The notes: generated by a model not told the origin, from the letters alone. Positions 34,208-43,967 are shown, counted from the first letter of the stretch. The stretch is 64,000 bases of DNA from Bog-113 sp965226755 (GCA_965226755.1 CBDDDT010000003.1:1550001-1614000), one strand, 5' to 3'. Program-made: numbers and translations.

Positions 34208-37200
34208 ATGGAGTTGGACGAACGCCAAGCGGCACTCACACGAATGCGCGCTTGGACGCGCCGCGGCGACGACCGTGAGGCGGCCGCAGCAGCGGACGAA
34301 CTTTCGCCCTCGCTGCGGGCAGACCCTTCGATAGCAATCGAGCGAGCCCGAGCGCGGATGCGTCAGGGCTACATCGCAAGAGCCCGGCTTGCTCTCGAAG
34401 AAGCGGACACGAATCGCGCGAGCCCGGGCCAGCGGCTAATCCTCTCGCTCGAGGGCGCATCGCTGATGATACTGGAGCGGTCAGCGATCCATGAGGCGCG
34501 CGAAGCGGCGACAGCCGCAATGACAGCCGCGGCGAGCGAATCCATCAGCGAGTTGGAGCGAGCGGAAGCAGAGCGCATCAACGCACGCGTCGAGCTCAGT
34601 TCGGCCATCTTCTACGAGGTGAGTCAAGACGCCGCGGCGCGCATCGTGCAGCGCCTGCCCGGCGTCGCGGATGTGCTCGAAGCAGGCGGCTTAGTGGATG
34701 AGTCCTTGTCGGCGCGCCTCACCTATGCCGAGCGTCTCAACGTCGCCAGCGCGTCCCTTGAAGCCTACGCCGACATAGCGGAGCGAGCCACGAAGTTAGG
34801 CCGGCCGCAAACCGCCGCGGAAGCATTTTTGGGCCGCGCCGAGCGTCTCTCGAAAACCAATGCTTCCACGGAACTCATTCAAGCGGACCTGGATAAGGCG
34901 GCCGCTCTCTACGACAATGCGCAACACATTTCCGGGCCGATCTCCGTGCGCCGCGCCCGATTGAAACTGGCAATTGACCGCGAATTTGCCCGCTTCGAGA
35001 CATTCGCACCGGTGGTTGACGAGTATCTGGGAATCGACTTCCCTCGGGGGGCATTGAGCGCGCTGATCGACGCATCCCAGATGGCGCATGAGCACGGCGA
35101 CACCGTGCGGGCCGCCGAGTACCGCCAGCGCACTCTCAAATTGGCGGAACAAGCCGGAATGGGCATGATGCGCGACAGCTTTCGCTTAGCGCAGGCCGAC
35201 CTCCTGATACGCAGCAACCAGTACACGGAAGCAATCGATCTCTGTTGCGCCGCGATAACGCAGCACCCGCCCGAGTTCGTCGCGGCCTGCTATCGCCAAT
35301 TATTGGCGTCCGCTTATTCCTTTGTGAATAACTATACGGAAGCCCTGAGCGAGGGACGCAAAGCTCTGGCGGCTTTCGAATCCGCGGGTGCGATGGACTC
35401 CGCCTCCGTGGTCGCCACTAAGCTCGCGAACGATCTGATCAACATGCGTCAGGATCAAATGTCCGATGACGGGCAAGCTTTGCTAACCACTTGGATCGCC
35501 AAAGATCAAGAACGAGGCGACGCCGGCGCAGCGATCAGCAAGTACGAATTGACGGCGCAGAACGCTATCAACCAATTCCACTTCTCTCCGACGAGAAGCG
35601 GCCGCGCCGAGTTGTTGGAATCCGCCGAGGCGTCATTAACGATCGCAGAGAATCTGACCGAGCAGCTTCCCGCGCAGGAGGCAGCGAGACGTAAGGGCAA
35701 CTTGTTCCAGTTACGGGGCCAAGTTGCTCAGTCGCGCGGGGATCCCGACGGCCCGGAAACCGGGTGGCGCCGGGCTCTCGAGACCCAGCAGAAAGCCGGC
35801 CTCGAGATGGAGGCCGCGAACTCGCAGTTCATCATCGGCGTGATTCGCCTCAACCGGGCCAATCAGCAGCTTCAACCAAACTTCGGCGAATCCGAGCGCA
35901 ATCTGAATGCGGCGCTGGAATACTACGCGCGATCCGGGATGCGCAGCCAGGCCGCCGACACGCATTTCATGCTGGCCCAGCTCTACACCAACGCCTCGAT
36001 CAGCGGCCCCGAAAGCCTTCGCGATCCGCTCCGCGGCGGCGCGATGAAACATCTCGCCAGCGCCGAATCGGAATACGACGCGATTCGCCGCGAATACAGC
36101 ACGGGCTCGGTGCTTGAGGCGCAACGCGGCAAGCGGGTCCTGATTGAAAGAAGCCGGCGTATTCCGGAGCTTGCGCTCAATCTCATCACGGGGCACTACA
36201 AAGACGCGCAGATGGCTTGGGATTGGACGCAGCGCGCGAAAGCTCGTGCGCTGAGCGACACGCTAGCTACTGGACTCAGGCCCCCCGCGACCATCCTGAA
36301 CGAACTTCGATCTTATCCCGAATCCTATAAGGCTGTCACGCAAGAGCGGGAACTCGCAGCGCGGCTCAACGCGGCGCCTGAAGGAGAGCGGCAGGCTTTA
36401 CGCGAAGAGCTGACAGAGACATACGCTCGCCTGACGCAAGATCCGCACCTCGCAAATTATCTAGCCCTGAGGCTTGGCGCAGCGCTCTCCGCAGACGATC
36501 TGAGCGGGTTGCTGGCGCCGGAAATGGATGCCGCGCGATCGTGCGTGTGCGTCGATTGGTTCAGCGTTGGCGACCGGTTGTGGATAGTAACTCTTCCGCT
36601 AAACGGGGTCCCGTATATGGAGCGGCTGCCAATAGATGTGAGTACAGCGCGCCAGTTTGTAATGGATTCTCTCGGCGAGGAGAGTTTTCGCTCTACTCTA
36701 CTCCAAAGTCCGGAGCTTCTTCGTTCGCTCGACCCGCTTATCGCGCCCCTCGCCTATCTGACCAAGAGCGAAGATCTTCTGATTTTCTCGCCCACGGGCC
36801 CGCTAAATGCGATCCCCTTACATGCGCTTCACCTCGCGGACGAACCTTTGCTGGTTCGCAATCCGGTCGCATACTGCCCAAGTTTTAGCATCCTGCGGCA
36901 TTGCCTCGCACGTGTCGAGAGCATCGGGCTGCGCAGCGCCGCCATCTTGGGAGATCCGAGCGGCGACCGCCCGTTTGCGGCGGCACTCGCCGGCGAGGTC
37001 GCAGGGTGGTTTGGCGCCGAACCCGTCCGTGGGGCCGCGGTTACGCGCCAGGTGTTTCGCGACGCCGTAGCTGCTAATGATCTGGTCCATTTCCAAGGAC
37101 ACGCCAAGCATAATCCGGACGATCCGCTAAAATCGATGCTGATGTTCGCGGATAGCTCTTTGTCAGCGGGTGAGATCTTTGATATCCCGCGCATGCGGGC

Positions 37201-37507
37201 CGAACTGGTCACGCTCGCGGCCTGCGAAAGCGCAGCCAACGTGATCGCAACCGGAGACGAGCCGCTGGGGCTCATCCCCGCGCTGCTATACGCTGGCGCG
37301 AACGCCGTACTGGCGACTCTCTGGAGGGTGCACCAACAATCGGCCGCGCTGACCATGCGTTACTTCTATCGTGACCTGAAGCAATCCGAAGGGAAACTCT
37401 CCAAAGTGGATGCGTTGCGCAAAGCAGCGCTGGCCGTGCGGGATACTCCTGGCTTCGAAGCCGAATATCATTGGGCGCCTTTCGTGCTGAATGGAGACTG
37501 GCGCTAA
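34208..37507 (+). CDS. TPR-CHAT caspase-like protease
   Basis: The 1099-residue protein has a long helical N-terminal region (about 1-750) of TPR-like repeats (AAEAFLGRAERLSKTN, AEYRQRTLKLAEQAG, YTEALSEGRKALAAFESAG). A C-terminal CHAT domain follows (about 800-1099). The caspase-like dyad is His965 in VHFQGHAKHN and Cys1006 in LAACESAAN; ATLWRVHQQSAALTM and HWAPFVLNGDW are the typical CHAT tail. CHAT proteases are cysteine peptidases used in separase-like, gasdermin-activating and TPR-CHAT immune systems. The start ATG 34208 lacks a strong ribosome-binding site. Ten bp downstream is a small gene of unknown family that may encode substrate or regulator. It sits directly after tRNA-Val. Confidence 0.9.
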   Translation: MELDERQAALTRMRAWTRRGDDREAAAAADELSPSLRADPSIAIERARARMRQGYIARARLALEEADTNRASPGQRLILSLEGASLMILERSAIHEAREAATAAMTAAASESISELERAEAERINARVELSSAIFYEVSQDAAARIVQRLPGVADVLEAGGLVDESLSARLTYAERLNVASASLEAYADIAERATKLGRPQTAAEAFLGRAERLSKTNASTELIQADLDKAAALYDNAQHISGPISVRRARLKLAIDREFARFETFAPVVDEYLGIDFPRGALSALIDASQMAHEHGDTVRAAEYRQRTLKLAEQAGMGMMRDSFRLAQADLLIRSNQYTEAIDLCCAAITQHPPEFVAACYRQLLASAYSFVNNYTEALSEGRKALAAFESAGAMDSASVVATKLANDLINMRQDQMSDDGQALLTTWIAKDQERGDAGAAISKYELTAQNAINQFHFSPTRSGRAELLESAEASLTIAENLTEQLPAQEAARRKGNLFQLRGQVAQSRGDPDGPETGWRRALETQQKAGLEMEAANSQFIIGVIRLNRANQQLQPNFGESERNLNAALEYYARSGMRSQAADTHFMLAQLYTNASISGPESLRDPLRGGAMKHLASAESEYDAIRREYSTGSVLEAQRGKRVLIERSRRIPELALNLITGHYKDAQMAWDWTQRAKARALSDTLATGLRPPATILNELRSYPESYKAVTQERELAARLNAAPEGERQALREELTETYARLTQDPHLANYLALRLGAALSADDLSGLLAPEMDAARSCVCVDWFSVGDRLWIVTLPLNGVPYMERLPIDVSTARQFVMDSLGEESFRSTLLQSPELLRSLDPLIAPLAYLTKSEDLLIFSPTGPLNAIPLHALHLADEPLLVRNPVAYCPSFSILRHCLARVESIGLRSAAILGDPSGDRPFAAALAGEVAGWFGAEPVRGAAVTRQVFRDAVAANDLVHFQGHAKHNPDDPLKSMLMFADSSLSAGEIFDIPRMRAELVTLAACESAANVIATGDEPLGLIPALLYAGANAVLATLWRVHQQSAALTMRYFYRDLKQSEGKLSKVDALRKAALAVRDTPGFEAEYHWAPFVLNGDWR

Positions 37508-37517
37508 CGGAGTTTGT

Positions 37518-38225
37518 ATGAGCGATGAACTTCTTTTAGACGAACCCCTCATTGCCGACACCAACGCAGAGGAAGAGATGGGACCGAACGATGCGGAGCC
37601 CATAGCGGACGAGGACCTGAAAGGAAGCCGCTTGCTCCTGATCCGACGCGCTGTTGAGGCGATTGATCTTGAAGGCACGCCGGGCGGCGCCGTGGAGTTA
37701 GTTTGCACATTCCAGCCAGCCAGGAACGCCCGGTTCACCTGGGCTCAGATCGTTCTAAAGCTGACCATGCCAGACGGGTTGCGATTCCTCGACGTCGCGC
37801 CTCACGATGTAAAAGAAGGGGATTCCGTCAAATTCACGGTAGATATCAAAGGGAAACTGGGAGTGAAACATGTTCCCGCTGAAGCGGGTATCGAGGCAGG
37901 CGAGAAGAAGGAATTTTCCATTTACCACTGCGCCGTGCAAGGTTCCGGTGCAGGCACGGCTCTAGCGCGCTGGGATTTCCGGGAGAATCCGCACACGCAA
38001 GCCGGTCTGGGGCAGGATCAATCGCTCACGCTCACTTTGCCCTGTACGGGCAAAATACGCGCGGAGGCGCGAGTCGCGACGCGGATTGCGCGTGCCGGCG
38101 TGGGCGGCGCAATCCAGGCGCTACGCGATCTTGTTCTCGGCCGCGGGCCCGAGCCGTACACCGTGTCCTTCGAAATTCCAGCAGGCCAAGACGACAGCGT
38201 CACCCGCAGGTTCAGCGCTTACTAA
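37518..38225 (+). CDS. Unknown partner protein of the TPR-CHAT protease
   Basis: The 235-residue protein starts at ATG 37518, 5 bases after GGAG and 10 bp after the CHAT stop, so the two genes are one operon. No signal peptide or membrane segment is present. Residues 1-37 are strongly acidic (DELLLDEPLIADTNAEEEMG), then a beta-rich domain (about 50-180) with GGAVELVCTFQPARNARFTW, FLDVAPHDVKEGDSVKFTVD and LTLTLPCTGKIRAEARV. A helical stretch follows (IARAGVGGAIQALRDLVLG), ending in PYTVSFEIPAGQDDSVTRRF. I do not recognise the family. It may be the protease's substrate, an effector released by cleavage, or a sensor. It is not obviously a gasdermin. Confidence 0.6.
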   Translation: MSDELLLDEPLIADTNAEEEMGPNDAEPIADEDLKGSRLLLIRRAVEAIDLEGTPGGAVELVCTFQPARNARFTWAQIVLKLTMPDGLRFLDVAPHDVKEGDSVKFTVDIKGKLGVKHVPAEAGIEAGEKKEFSIYHCAVQGSGAGTALARWDFRENPHTQAGLGQDQSLTLTLPCTGKIRAEARVATRIARAGVGGAIQALRDLVLGRGPEPYTVSFEIPAGQDDSVTRRFSAY

Positions 38226-38258
38226 CACGAAGAGCTTGCACTCGACGGCGCGCGAGGC

Positions 38259-40735
38259 TCACTCCGTTCTTAATGCCTGAAGAACATCCACTCGAGCTGC
38301 CCGCGCGGCAGGGATCGCCGACCCAATAACAGCCGCCAACAGCAGTATGAAGGCGGAAGTGGCAACCGGCAACACTTCCGGCATCTTCAAATCCGGCAGA
38401 TAAGTGCCCGCCACCTTAGCCAGCGCATATCCGCTGAACAGGCCGACGGCAAGTCCGGCGAAAGCCATAGCCGCACCTTCGGCGATGACGCGTATCAGCA
38501 GATGCCGCGGCTGCGATCCAACGGCAAGACGTATTCCAAATTCCCGTGTGCGGCTGCTGACGGAAAAGGTCAGCACGCCGACAACTCCCACTACCGCGAT
38601 CAGGAGCGCCACACCCGCAAACACGCTAAAAACAGTGGCGTTGAGGCGGTCGGGTGAAAGCACGTCCGCCCGGATGTCATTCAGCGTGGCGGCATGTTCG
38701 ACCGGTTGGTCAACTGACATGTTGCGTATGATGCGCGTGATCGGCGTCACCAGCGAATAAGGATCCGAACTCGTATGAACAAACAGGCGCCCGCCCCCCA
38801 CAGCAGGCTCCTGATCGAACGGCCGATATATGGTCATAGTCGGCTTGGGCACAACGTTTGTGTCGTCCATGTCCCGCACCACGCCGATGATTCGCAAAGG
38901 CGTGGATTTCATGAGGGGGAAGACTTTCAGGATCGGATCGGTCCATACCACGCGATGATCCAGCGCGTCCTGATTGGCGAACATTCGCTCCGCGACGCTC
39001 TGGCTGACAATCGCGACGGGATCGCCGGCTTCGCGATCGGCGTCATTGAAATCCCGCCCTTCGATGAGGGAAGGCCGAGGGTCGCAAAAAATCCGGGGGT
39101 TATGATCCGGACCTGCGCGCGCGGATCGTCTCCGCCGGCCCCTGGCGGGTGATCGTCCGACGCAAATTGGAGCCCAAAGTTCCCGTCATCCCGCCACGGG
39201 ACGGTGGAACCGACGGCGACGTTCTGAACACCGGGCAATTGAAGAATTCGGCGCGTCGTCTCCCGGTAGTAATTTACTATCTGGCCGGGCGTTCTTCCCG
39301 TATGCATCACCGGCACGTTCACCGCGAGGACGTGTTGCGTGTCGAAGCCGGTCTGCGCAGCCTCCAGCGAGAGAAGCGTTTTGACCGTTGCGCCAGCCGA
39401 CGCGACGAGGACGAACGAGGCCGCAATTTGGACCACCGCGAAGACCCGCAACTTCCGATTCGCGCCGCCGGTGACGCGCGCGCTCCCGCTGCTTAGCGCG
39501 AAACCCTGGGAGCCGCCGCCGGGCAGCCGCGGGACAAAAGCCAGGAGCGCCGCGGCGACGACCGCCAATCCCGCACCGACCCAGAGCATGCTCGCATCGA
39601 CCGTGAGATCGAGCGCCCGGATGGAGAACCGCGACATATAGCGCGAGAGCACGGCGATCAACGGGCTGGCGCTCAACAACCCGAGAGCCGCCCCCGCCAC
39701 GCACAACAGCAGGCTCTCGGCCAGCAGAGTCCGGCGCAGATCGCCCCGGCTCGCGCCCAGCGCGGCCCTGACGCCCAGCTCGTTCTCGCGCCGCACAGTC
39801 CGCGCCAAGATCAGGTTGGCGACATTGGCGCATGCGATGACGAACACCAGCACCGACGTCGCCATCAACACCAGCAGTATGGTGCGCGCTCCCGAAGTTA
39901 GTTGGTCGCGCAGCCGGACGGCACGGATTCGAAAATCGGCTTTGACCGGATAGGCTTCGGGGTGCTCGCGCTTCATGACGGAGTACACCGAGTTCAATTC
40001 CGCGCGCGCCGTTTTCAGATCAGCTCCCGGAGCGAGCCTGGCGAACAACTCGGTCATCCGGTGTATGCGGCTGCCGACCATGGTCGCCGAAAGGTGGTGC
40101 GAACTGGTCACGATGTTGCCGATGATTTCAGTATCCGCGGGATAGGGGACGCAAGGCTCCAGAACGCCCACAACCGTCGCTGGGCGGGCGTCGAAAAACG
40201 AATCCAGCCGGACGCTCTTGCCCAGGATCTTGGGATCGCTCTTGAGCGCGGACGACCAGAAACGGTAAGTCAGCACTACGGCGCCGGGCGCGCTCGGACC
40301 GTCATCACCGGGACCGAGCAGCCTGCCGAGTACGGGGCGCAGGCCCATCACCTGGAAGTACGATCCGCTCACCACTCCGGCTTGAACCGAGCGGGGTTCT
40401 CCCAGCCCCAGCATGGTGAAGCCGACCGTGGAAAAATCGCCGAACGAGTTCAAGGTTTTCACGCGCGAGCTTAAGTCCGCGATCTCGGGCATTGAAAAGT
40501 CGGCGTTGTCGTCCCCCGTGCTTTGCACGGTTTGGCGGATGTAAATGAGCCGGCTCTCGTCCCGGTTGACTAGCGGCCGCAACAGCACCCCGCGAACCAG
40601 GCTGAACATTGCCGAATTGGCTCCGATCCCGAGGGCCAGGGTGACTATGACTGTCGCCGTCAGTCCTTTGTTACGGGCCAGGGAACGGGCAGCGAATTTC
40701 AACTCGCGCAGAAAGGAGCCAATACCTTCGTTCAT
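38259..40735 (-). pseudogene. MacB-like ABC permease of acidobacterial type, broken by a single-base frameshift
   Basis: The start at 40735 follows GAGG by 7 bases and reads into a typical permease: ELKFAARSLARNKGLTATVIVTLALGIGANSAMFSLV, a periplasmic MacB core, and RENELGVRAALGASRGDLRRTLLAESLL. Near 39066-39070 the frame is lost: the minus strand has CTTCCC-TCATCGAAGGG, and restoring one C would give GLPLIEGRDFNDADREAGDP. The downstream frame continues ANQDALDHRVVWTDPI through SSRTREFGIRLAVGSQPRHL to ARAARVDVLQALRTE. Together this gives about 825 residues with two FtsX-like permease halves. Without repair the product would be truncated after the second MacB core. A genuine pseudogene or a sequencing error in a C-run are both possible. 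Confidence 0.85.
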
Positions 40736-40917
40736 GTATCTACCTCGGATTTGTTGATTATGGCAATCTTAACTCCATGTAGCCTCATGATCTGTCACGA
40801 CTTACCTTCCGAGAGCGGGCAGCGACTGTTCGTTTTCGGGATTCCCACGTCCGGAAAAGGGAAACGCGAGAATGGTCGCGTCATCCGCCCGAGTCCTATG
40901 CGGCCTGAGGACCATAT

Positions 40918-41691
40918 ATGAAGATTGCGACCTTCAACATCAACAACGTCAACAAGCGGCTGGAGAACCTTTCCAGTTGGCTCGCGCGAACCGAGCCCGA
41001 CGTTGTTTGCCTCCAGGAACTCAAAGCCGATCAGGAAGCATTTCCCGCAAGAACTCTTCGTTCCCTCGGTTATCAAGGAATTTGGCGCGGCGAGCGCTCC
41101 TGGAACGGTGTGGCTATCCTTGCGCGAGACCACACTCCCGTGCTGACCCGTTCCAGCCTGCCGGGAGCTCCCGAAGATCGTCAGGCGCGCTACATCGAGG
41201 CGGCCGTCAACGGAATCTTAATCGCATCCATTTACTTACCAAATGGGAATCCGCAACCCGGGCCGAAGTTCGAATACAAGCTTGCGTGGTTGGAGCGCCT
41301 GATCGCCCACGCGGCAACACTGATCACGGCTGGCGTTCCCGTGGTCCTGGCGGGCGACTACAACGTTGTGCCGACCGGGCAGGACATCTACGAAACGAGG
41401 TCTCTCGATAATAATGCTCTGATCCAACCCGAAAGCCGCCGAGCCTTTGCGCGATTGCTGGCTCAGGGGTGGACTGACGCACTGCGAAAGTTGCATCCGC
41501 TGGGACCGCTCTGGACGTTCTGGGATTATAAGCGCGAACGGTGGGAAGCCGACAAGGGCATGCGCCTCGATCACTTTCTGCTCTCGCCGGAGGTGTCGGA
41601 TCGAATCGTCGATGGCGGCGTCGACAGATGGGTGCGCGGCGAAGAAAACGCCAGCGATCACGCTCCGGCCTGGGTGAAGCTAGATCTTTGA
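40918..41691 (+). CDS. xth: Exodeoxyribonuclease III (AP endonuclease)
   Basis: The 257-residue enzyme starts at an ATG 6 bases after GAGGA. It carries the exonuclease III motifs: FNINNVNKRLENL near the N-terminus, CLQELKADQEAFP (metal-binding Glu), VVLAGDYNVVPTGQDIYE (Asp/Asn catalytic pair), RLDHFLLSP and the terminal SDHAPAWV His. It removes 3' blocks and incises abasic sites in base-excision repair. It is monocistronic and divergent from the permease. Confidence 0.95.
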   Translation: MKIATFNINNVNKRLENLSSWLARTEPDVVCLQELKADQEAFPARTLRSLGYQGIWRGERSWNGVAILARDHTPVLTRSSLPGAPEDRQARYIEAAVNGILIASIYLPNGNPQPGPKFEYKLAWLERLIAHAATLITAGVPVVLAGDYNVVPTGQDIYETRSLDNNALIQPESRRAFARLLAQGWTDALRKLHPLGPLWTFWDYKRERWEADKGMRLDHFLLSPEVSDRIVDGGVDRWVRGEENASDHAPAWVKLDL

Positions 41692-41726
41692 CTGGCTCAA
41701 AACTCGAAATATCGAGAGCTTGGAAT

Positions 41727-42092
41727 CTACCTGGAAGCGAGAACGATGGTGTTGCCCTCTGAATCCTTCAGGATCACCGACGTGCCCCAAGGCTGTTTCA
41801 CTGGCGGCGCCGTGAATTCTACGCCTTTGGCGAGCAGTGTTTCATATGCTCTCTCGACATTTTCAACTTCCCACGAGGTATTTACGAATGTGCCGATCCG
41901 ATTTTCCTGACCCGCGGGCGTAAACAAGGCGACCCCGGTATCCGCTCCCGGAATGGACAACTCGATCCAGCGTTGAGTTGGGGTGAATTGCTGGTCGGTC
42001 AGGATCCTGAAGCCCAGCTTCTGAGTGTAGAACTCGAGCGCTCGATCCTGATCGCCGACGGGGATTCCAATGAATTTAATGCGCTTGATCAT
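41727..42092 (-). CDS. VOC-superfamily (glyoxalase/bleomycin resistance-like) protein
   Basis: The 121-residue protein shows the two beta-alpha-beta-beta-beta modules of the vicinal-oxygen-chelate fold: IKRIKFIGIPVGDQDRALEFYTQKLGFRIL, RWIELSIPGADTGVALF, WEVENVERAYETLLAKGVEF and the terminal SVILKDSEGNTIVLASR with its metal-site Glu. Family members include glyoxalases, dioxygenases and drug-binding proteins. Substrate is not predictable. It has convergent orientation with xth. Confidence 0.9.
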   Translation of the reverse strand: MIKRIKFIGIPVGDQDRALEFYTQKLGFRILTDQQFTPTQRWIELSIPGADTGVALFTPAGQENRIGTFVNTSWEVENVERAYETLLAKGVEFTAPPVKQPWGTSVILKDSEGNTIVLASR

Positions 42093-42161
42093 ACGTGTTA
42101 AGGATTTCAGCTTCTCCGCCTCAAATCAACACTCGTCGGCCGATTGTCGGAAACAGTTGCT

Positions 42162-42178
42162 ATAGTAACCATTACTAT
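42162..42178. promoter_or_regulatory. Interrupted palindrome, candidate operator of the HTH gene
   Basis: ATAGTAA-CCA-TTACTAT is a perfect inverted repeat with 7-bp arms and a 3-base spacer, ending 4 bp before the ATG at 42183. It is strikingly A+T-rich in this region. The position overlaps any promoter or the initiation region of the downstream HTH gene, consistent with autorepression. It also argues against the longer reading frame start at 42144. Confidence 0.55.
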
Positions 42179-42182
42179 TGCG

Positions 42183-42488
42183 ATGACGATCGATGATTAT
42201 CTCAAGGACACGCTGATGCGCGACTTGGTGGCCCACAGCCACTCGGCGGCCGCTTTCCTGGTGTACTTTCAGCTCTATTGCCTCACCCACAGCGCCGGGC
42301 GCACCTCCGTGGCGATGAGCTATGCCGTGCTCGCTGAGATGACGGGGGTTTCCAAGCGGTCTGTACAAACAGCGATCGGCCACCTGATCGAGCGGAAGTT
42401 GCTGCGGCGTCGCAAGGCAAGGCCCACTTCCGTGCCGGTCTACACGATCCTCACTCCTTGGATCCGGCTTGGCCGCAATTCGTTATGA
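42183..42488 (+). CDS. Small helix-turn-helix protein
   Basis: From the ATG at 42183 the product has 101 residues. MTIDDYLKDTLMRDLVAHSHSAAAFLVYF precedes a winged-helix-like core, SYAVLAEMTGVSKRSVQTAIGHLIERKLLRRR, in which TGVSKRSVQTAI is a good recognition helix. It resembles compact GntR- or replication-initiator-type winged helices. It lacks a ligand domain, so it may act as a DNA-binding repressor only. The palindrome just upstream is a likely target. The SpoIIE-type phosphatase gene starts 9 bp downstream, suggesting cotranscription. Confidence 0.75.
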   Translation: MTIDDYLKDTLMRDLVAHSHSAAAFLVYFQLYCLTHSAGRTSVAMSYAVLAEMTGVSKRSVQTAIGHLIERKLLRRRKARPTSVPVYTILTPWIRLGRNSL

Positions 42489-42497
42489 TGATGTGCC

Positions 42498-43925
42498 ATG
42501 TTCGTCGCTGACCCGCAATTCGCCAGAAGCGATGTTCTCCGGATCTTTAATCACGCGCAGGTGTACCTGTCGCTTGGCGCGGGAATCACGACGGTTGGGC
42601 TGCTGGCTGGGGCGTTTTCTCTTCTGCGACGCCGTTTCGATCCCCTGCTTCTCTGGTTCGCCCTTTTCGCCATCCTTTATGGCCTGCGCCTTGAGATGGA
42701 TCATCAGCTCCTCTGGGCGTTGGGCTTGCAACCGGCAGTGTTCCAGCGAGTCGCACTCGCCATCGGGTTTCTGGTGCCGATCCCAGCGTTTTTCTTTTTT
42801 TATACGCTGGATATAGTGAGCCGGCCCGGCCGCATCGTGGCCGCCGTGATTTCGCCCATCGTTTTCAGTCTGGCCATACTTACACTCCTGGTAGGACCGC
42901 GCGATTTGTTCCGGAATATCAACAATGTCGTGGTGATCGCGGCGCTGATCGCGCTCGTGGCCCGCTTCCCCGGCAGTAAAGCCGGGACGAGCGATCTAAC
43001 TTTGATTCGTGGCGGTCTCCTGATCTTTAGCGCGGGCGCGGTTTATGACAACGTGACCGGGATCTTCGGCCATTACTACGATGTGGAGCCTTTCGGCTTC
43101 GTGATCTTCCTGGCCGCTTTGGGCGTCGCCGCCGGGCGGCGCACCCTGGCCAACGAGCAGCAACTTAGCATCATTCAGAAAGAGCTGGAAATCGCCCAGC
43201 GCATTCAACTCTCCATTCTCCCTGGATTGTTCCCTTCGTCCGAAAGCTTTCGGGTGGCGGCGCGCTATCTGCCGATGACAGCCGTCGCGGGCGATTTTTA
43301 CGACTTTCTCGTTGCCGGGGATCATAAAGCCGGTCTGCTAATCGCTGACGTGTCCGGCCACGGCGTGCCCGCAGCACTTATCGCGTCGATGGTGAAACTT
43401 GCGGCCACCAGCGAGCGCGCGAGCGCCGGGAGCCCCTCTGACGTCCTGCTCGGCATGAACAACACCCTGTGCGGCAATACGCAGAATCAGTTCGTTACGG
43501 CAGCGTACGTATATCTGGACGCGGTCTCGCGGGAGCTTCGATACTCCGCCGCCGGACACCCTCCCATGCTGCTGATCCGAAACGGGGCAGTCGTGGAAGT
43601 AGCCGAGAATGGACTGATGCTGGCCGCTTTCAGCTTCGCCACATATACAACGATCACTTGTCCGATTGAACCGGGCGACCGGCTGATGCTTTATACGGAC
43701 GGCCTTCTGGAAGCTGCAAACGTTCAGCACGAGGAGTACGGCCGCGAGCGGCTCCATGAGTTGGCGCTGAGGACCTACGAATTTTCTCCGGCCGACGCCG
43801 TAGACCGGATTATTTCTTCTGTCCAGCAGTGGGCCGCGACCCAAAACGACGATCTTACGGTGTTGATCTGTGACTACTGCGCGGACAACCGTCACAGATC
43901 TCAGCCACCCTTTTCTAACATTTGA
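42498..43925 (+). CDS. Membrane-anchored PP2C/SpoIIE-type phosphatase (RsbU-like)
   Basis: The 475-residue protein has an N-terminal membrane region (about 25-215) with six or seven hydrophobic segments (VYLSLGAGITTVGLLAGAF, RIVAAVISPIVFSLAILTL). A helical linker follows (ELEIAQRIQLSILPG), then a SpoIIE domain (about 250-460). Metal-binding Asp residues lie in AVAGDFYDF, LLIADVSGHG, LMLYTDGLLEA and NDDLTVLICD. Such phosphatases dephosphorylate anti-anti-sigma proteins (partner-switching control). No anti-sigma or STAS gene is nearby, so the target is probably encoded elsewhere. It is preceded by the HTH gene and followed by an M1 peptidase gene. Confidence 0.9.
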   Translation: MFVADPQFARSDVLRIFNHAQVYLSLGAGITTVGLLAGAFSLLRRRFDPLLLWFALFAILYGLRLEMDHQLLWALGLQPAVFQRVALAIGFLVPIPAFFFFYTLDIVSRPGRIVAAVISPIVFSLAILTLLVGPRDLFRNINNVVVIAALIALVARFPGSKAGTSDLTLIRGGLLIFSAGAVYDNVTGIFGHYYDVEPFGFVIFLAALGVAAGRRTLANEQQLSIIQKELEIAQRIQLSILPGLFPSSESFRVAARYLPMTAVAGDFYDFLVAGDHKAGLLIADVSGHGVPAALIASMVKLAATSERASAGSPSDVLLGMNNTLCGNTQNQFVTAAYVYLDAVSRELRYSAAGHPPMLLIRNGAVVEVAENGLMLAAFSFATYTTITCPIEPGDRLMLYTDGLLEAANVQHEEYGRERLHELALRTYEFSPADAVDRIISSVQQWAATQNDDLTVLICDYCADNRHRSQPPFSNI

Positions 43926-43967
43926 AAGACTGATACCTGCGAGGGACTCATGTAGAATAGGCTGCCC

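Noticed and set aside
37518..38225. Partner of the CHAT protease as a bacterial gasdermin
   Set aside because: The residue pattern lacks the amphipathic twisted-sheet and C-terminal inhibitory tail expected of bacterial gasdermins; this remains only a possibility pending structure prediction.
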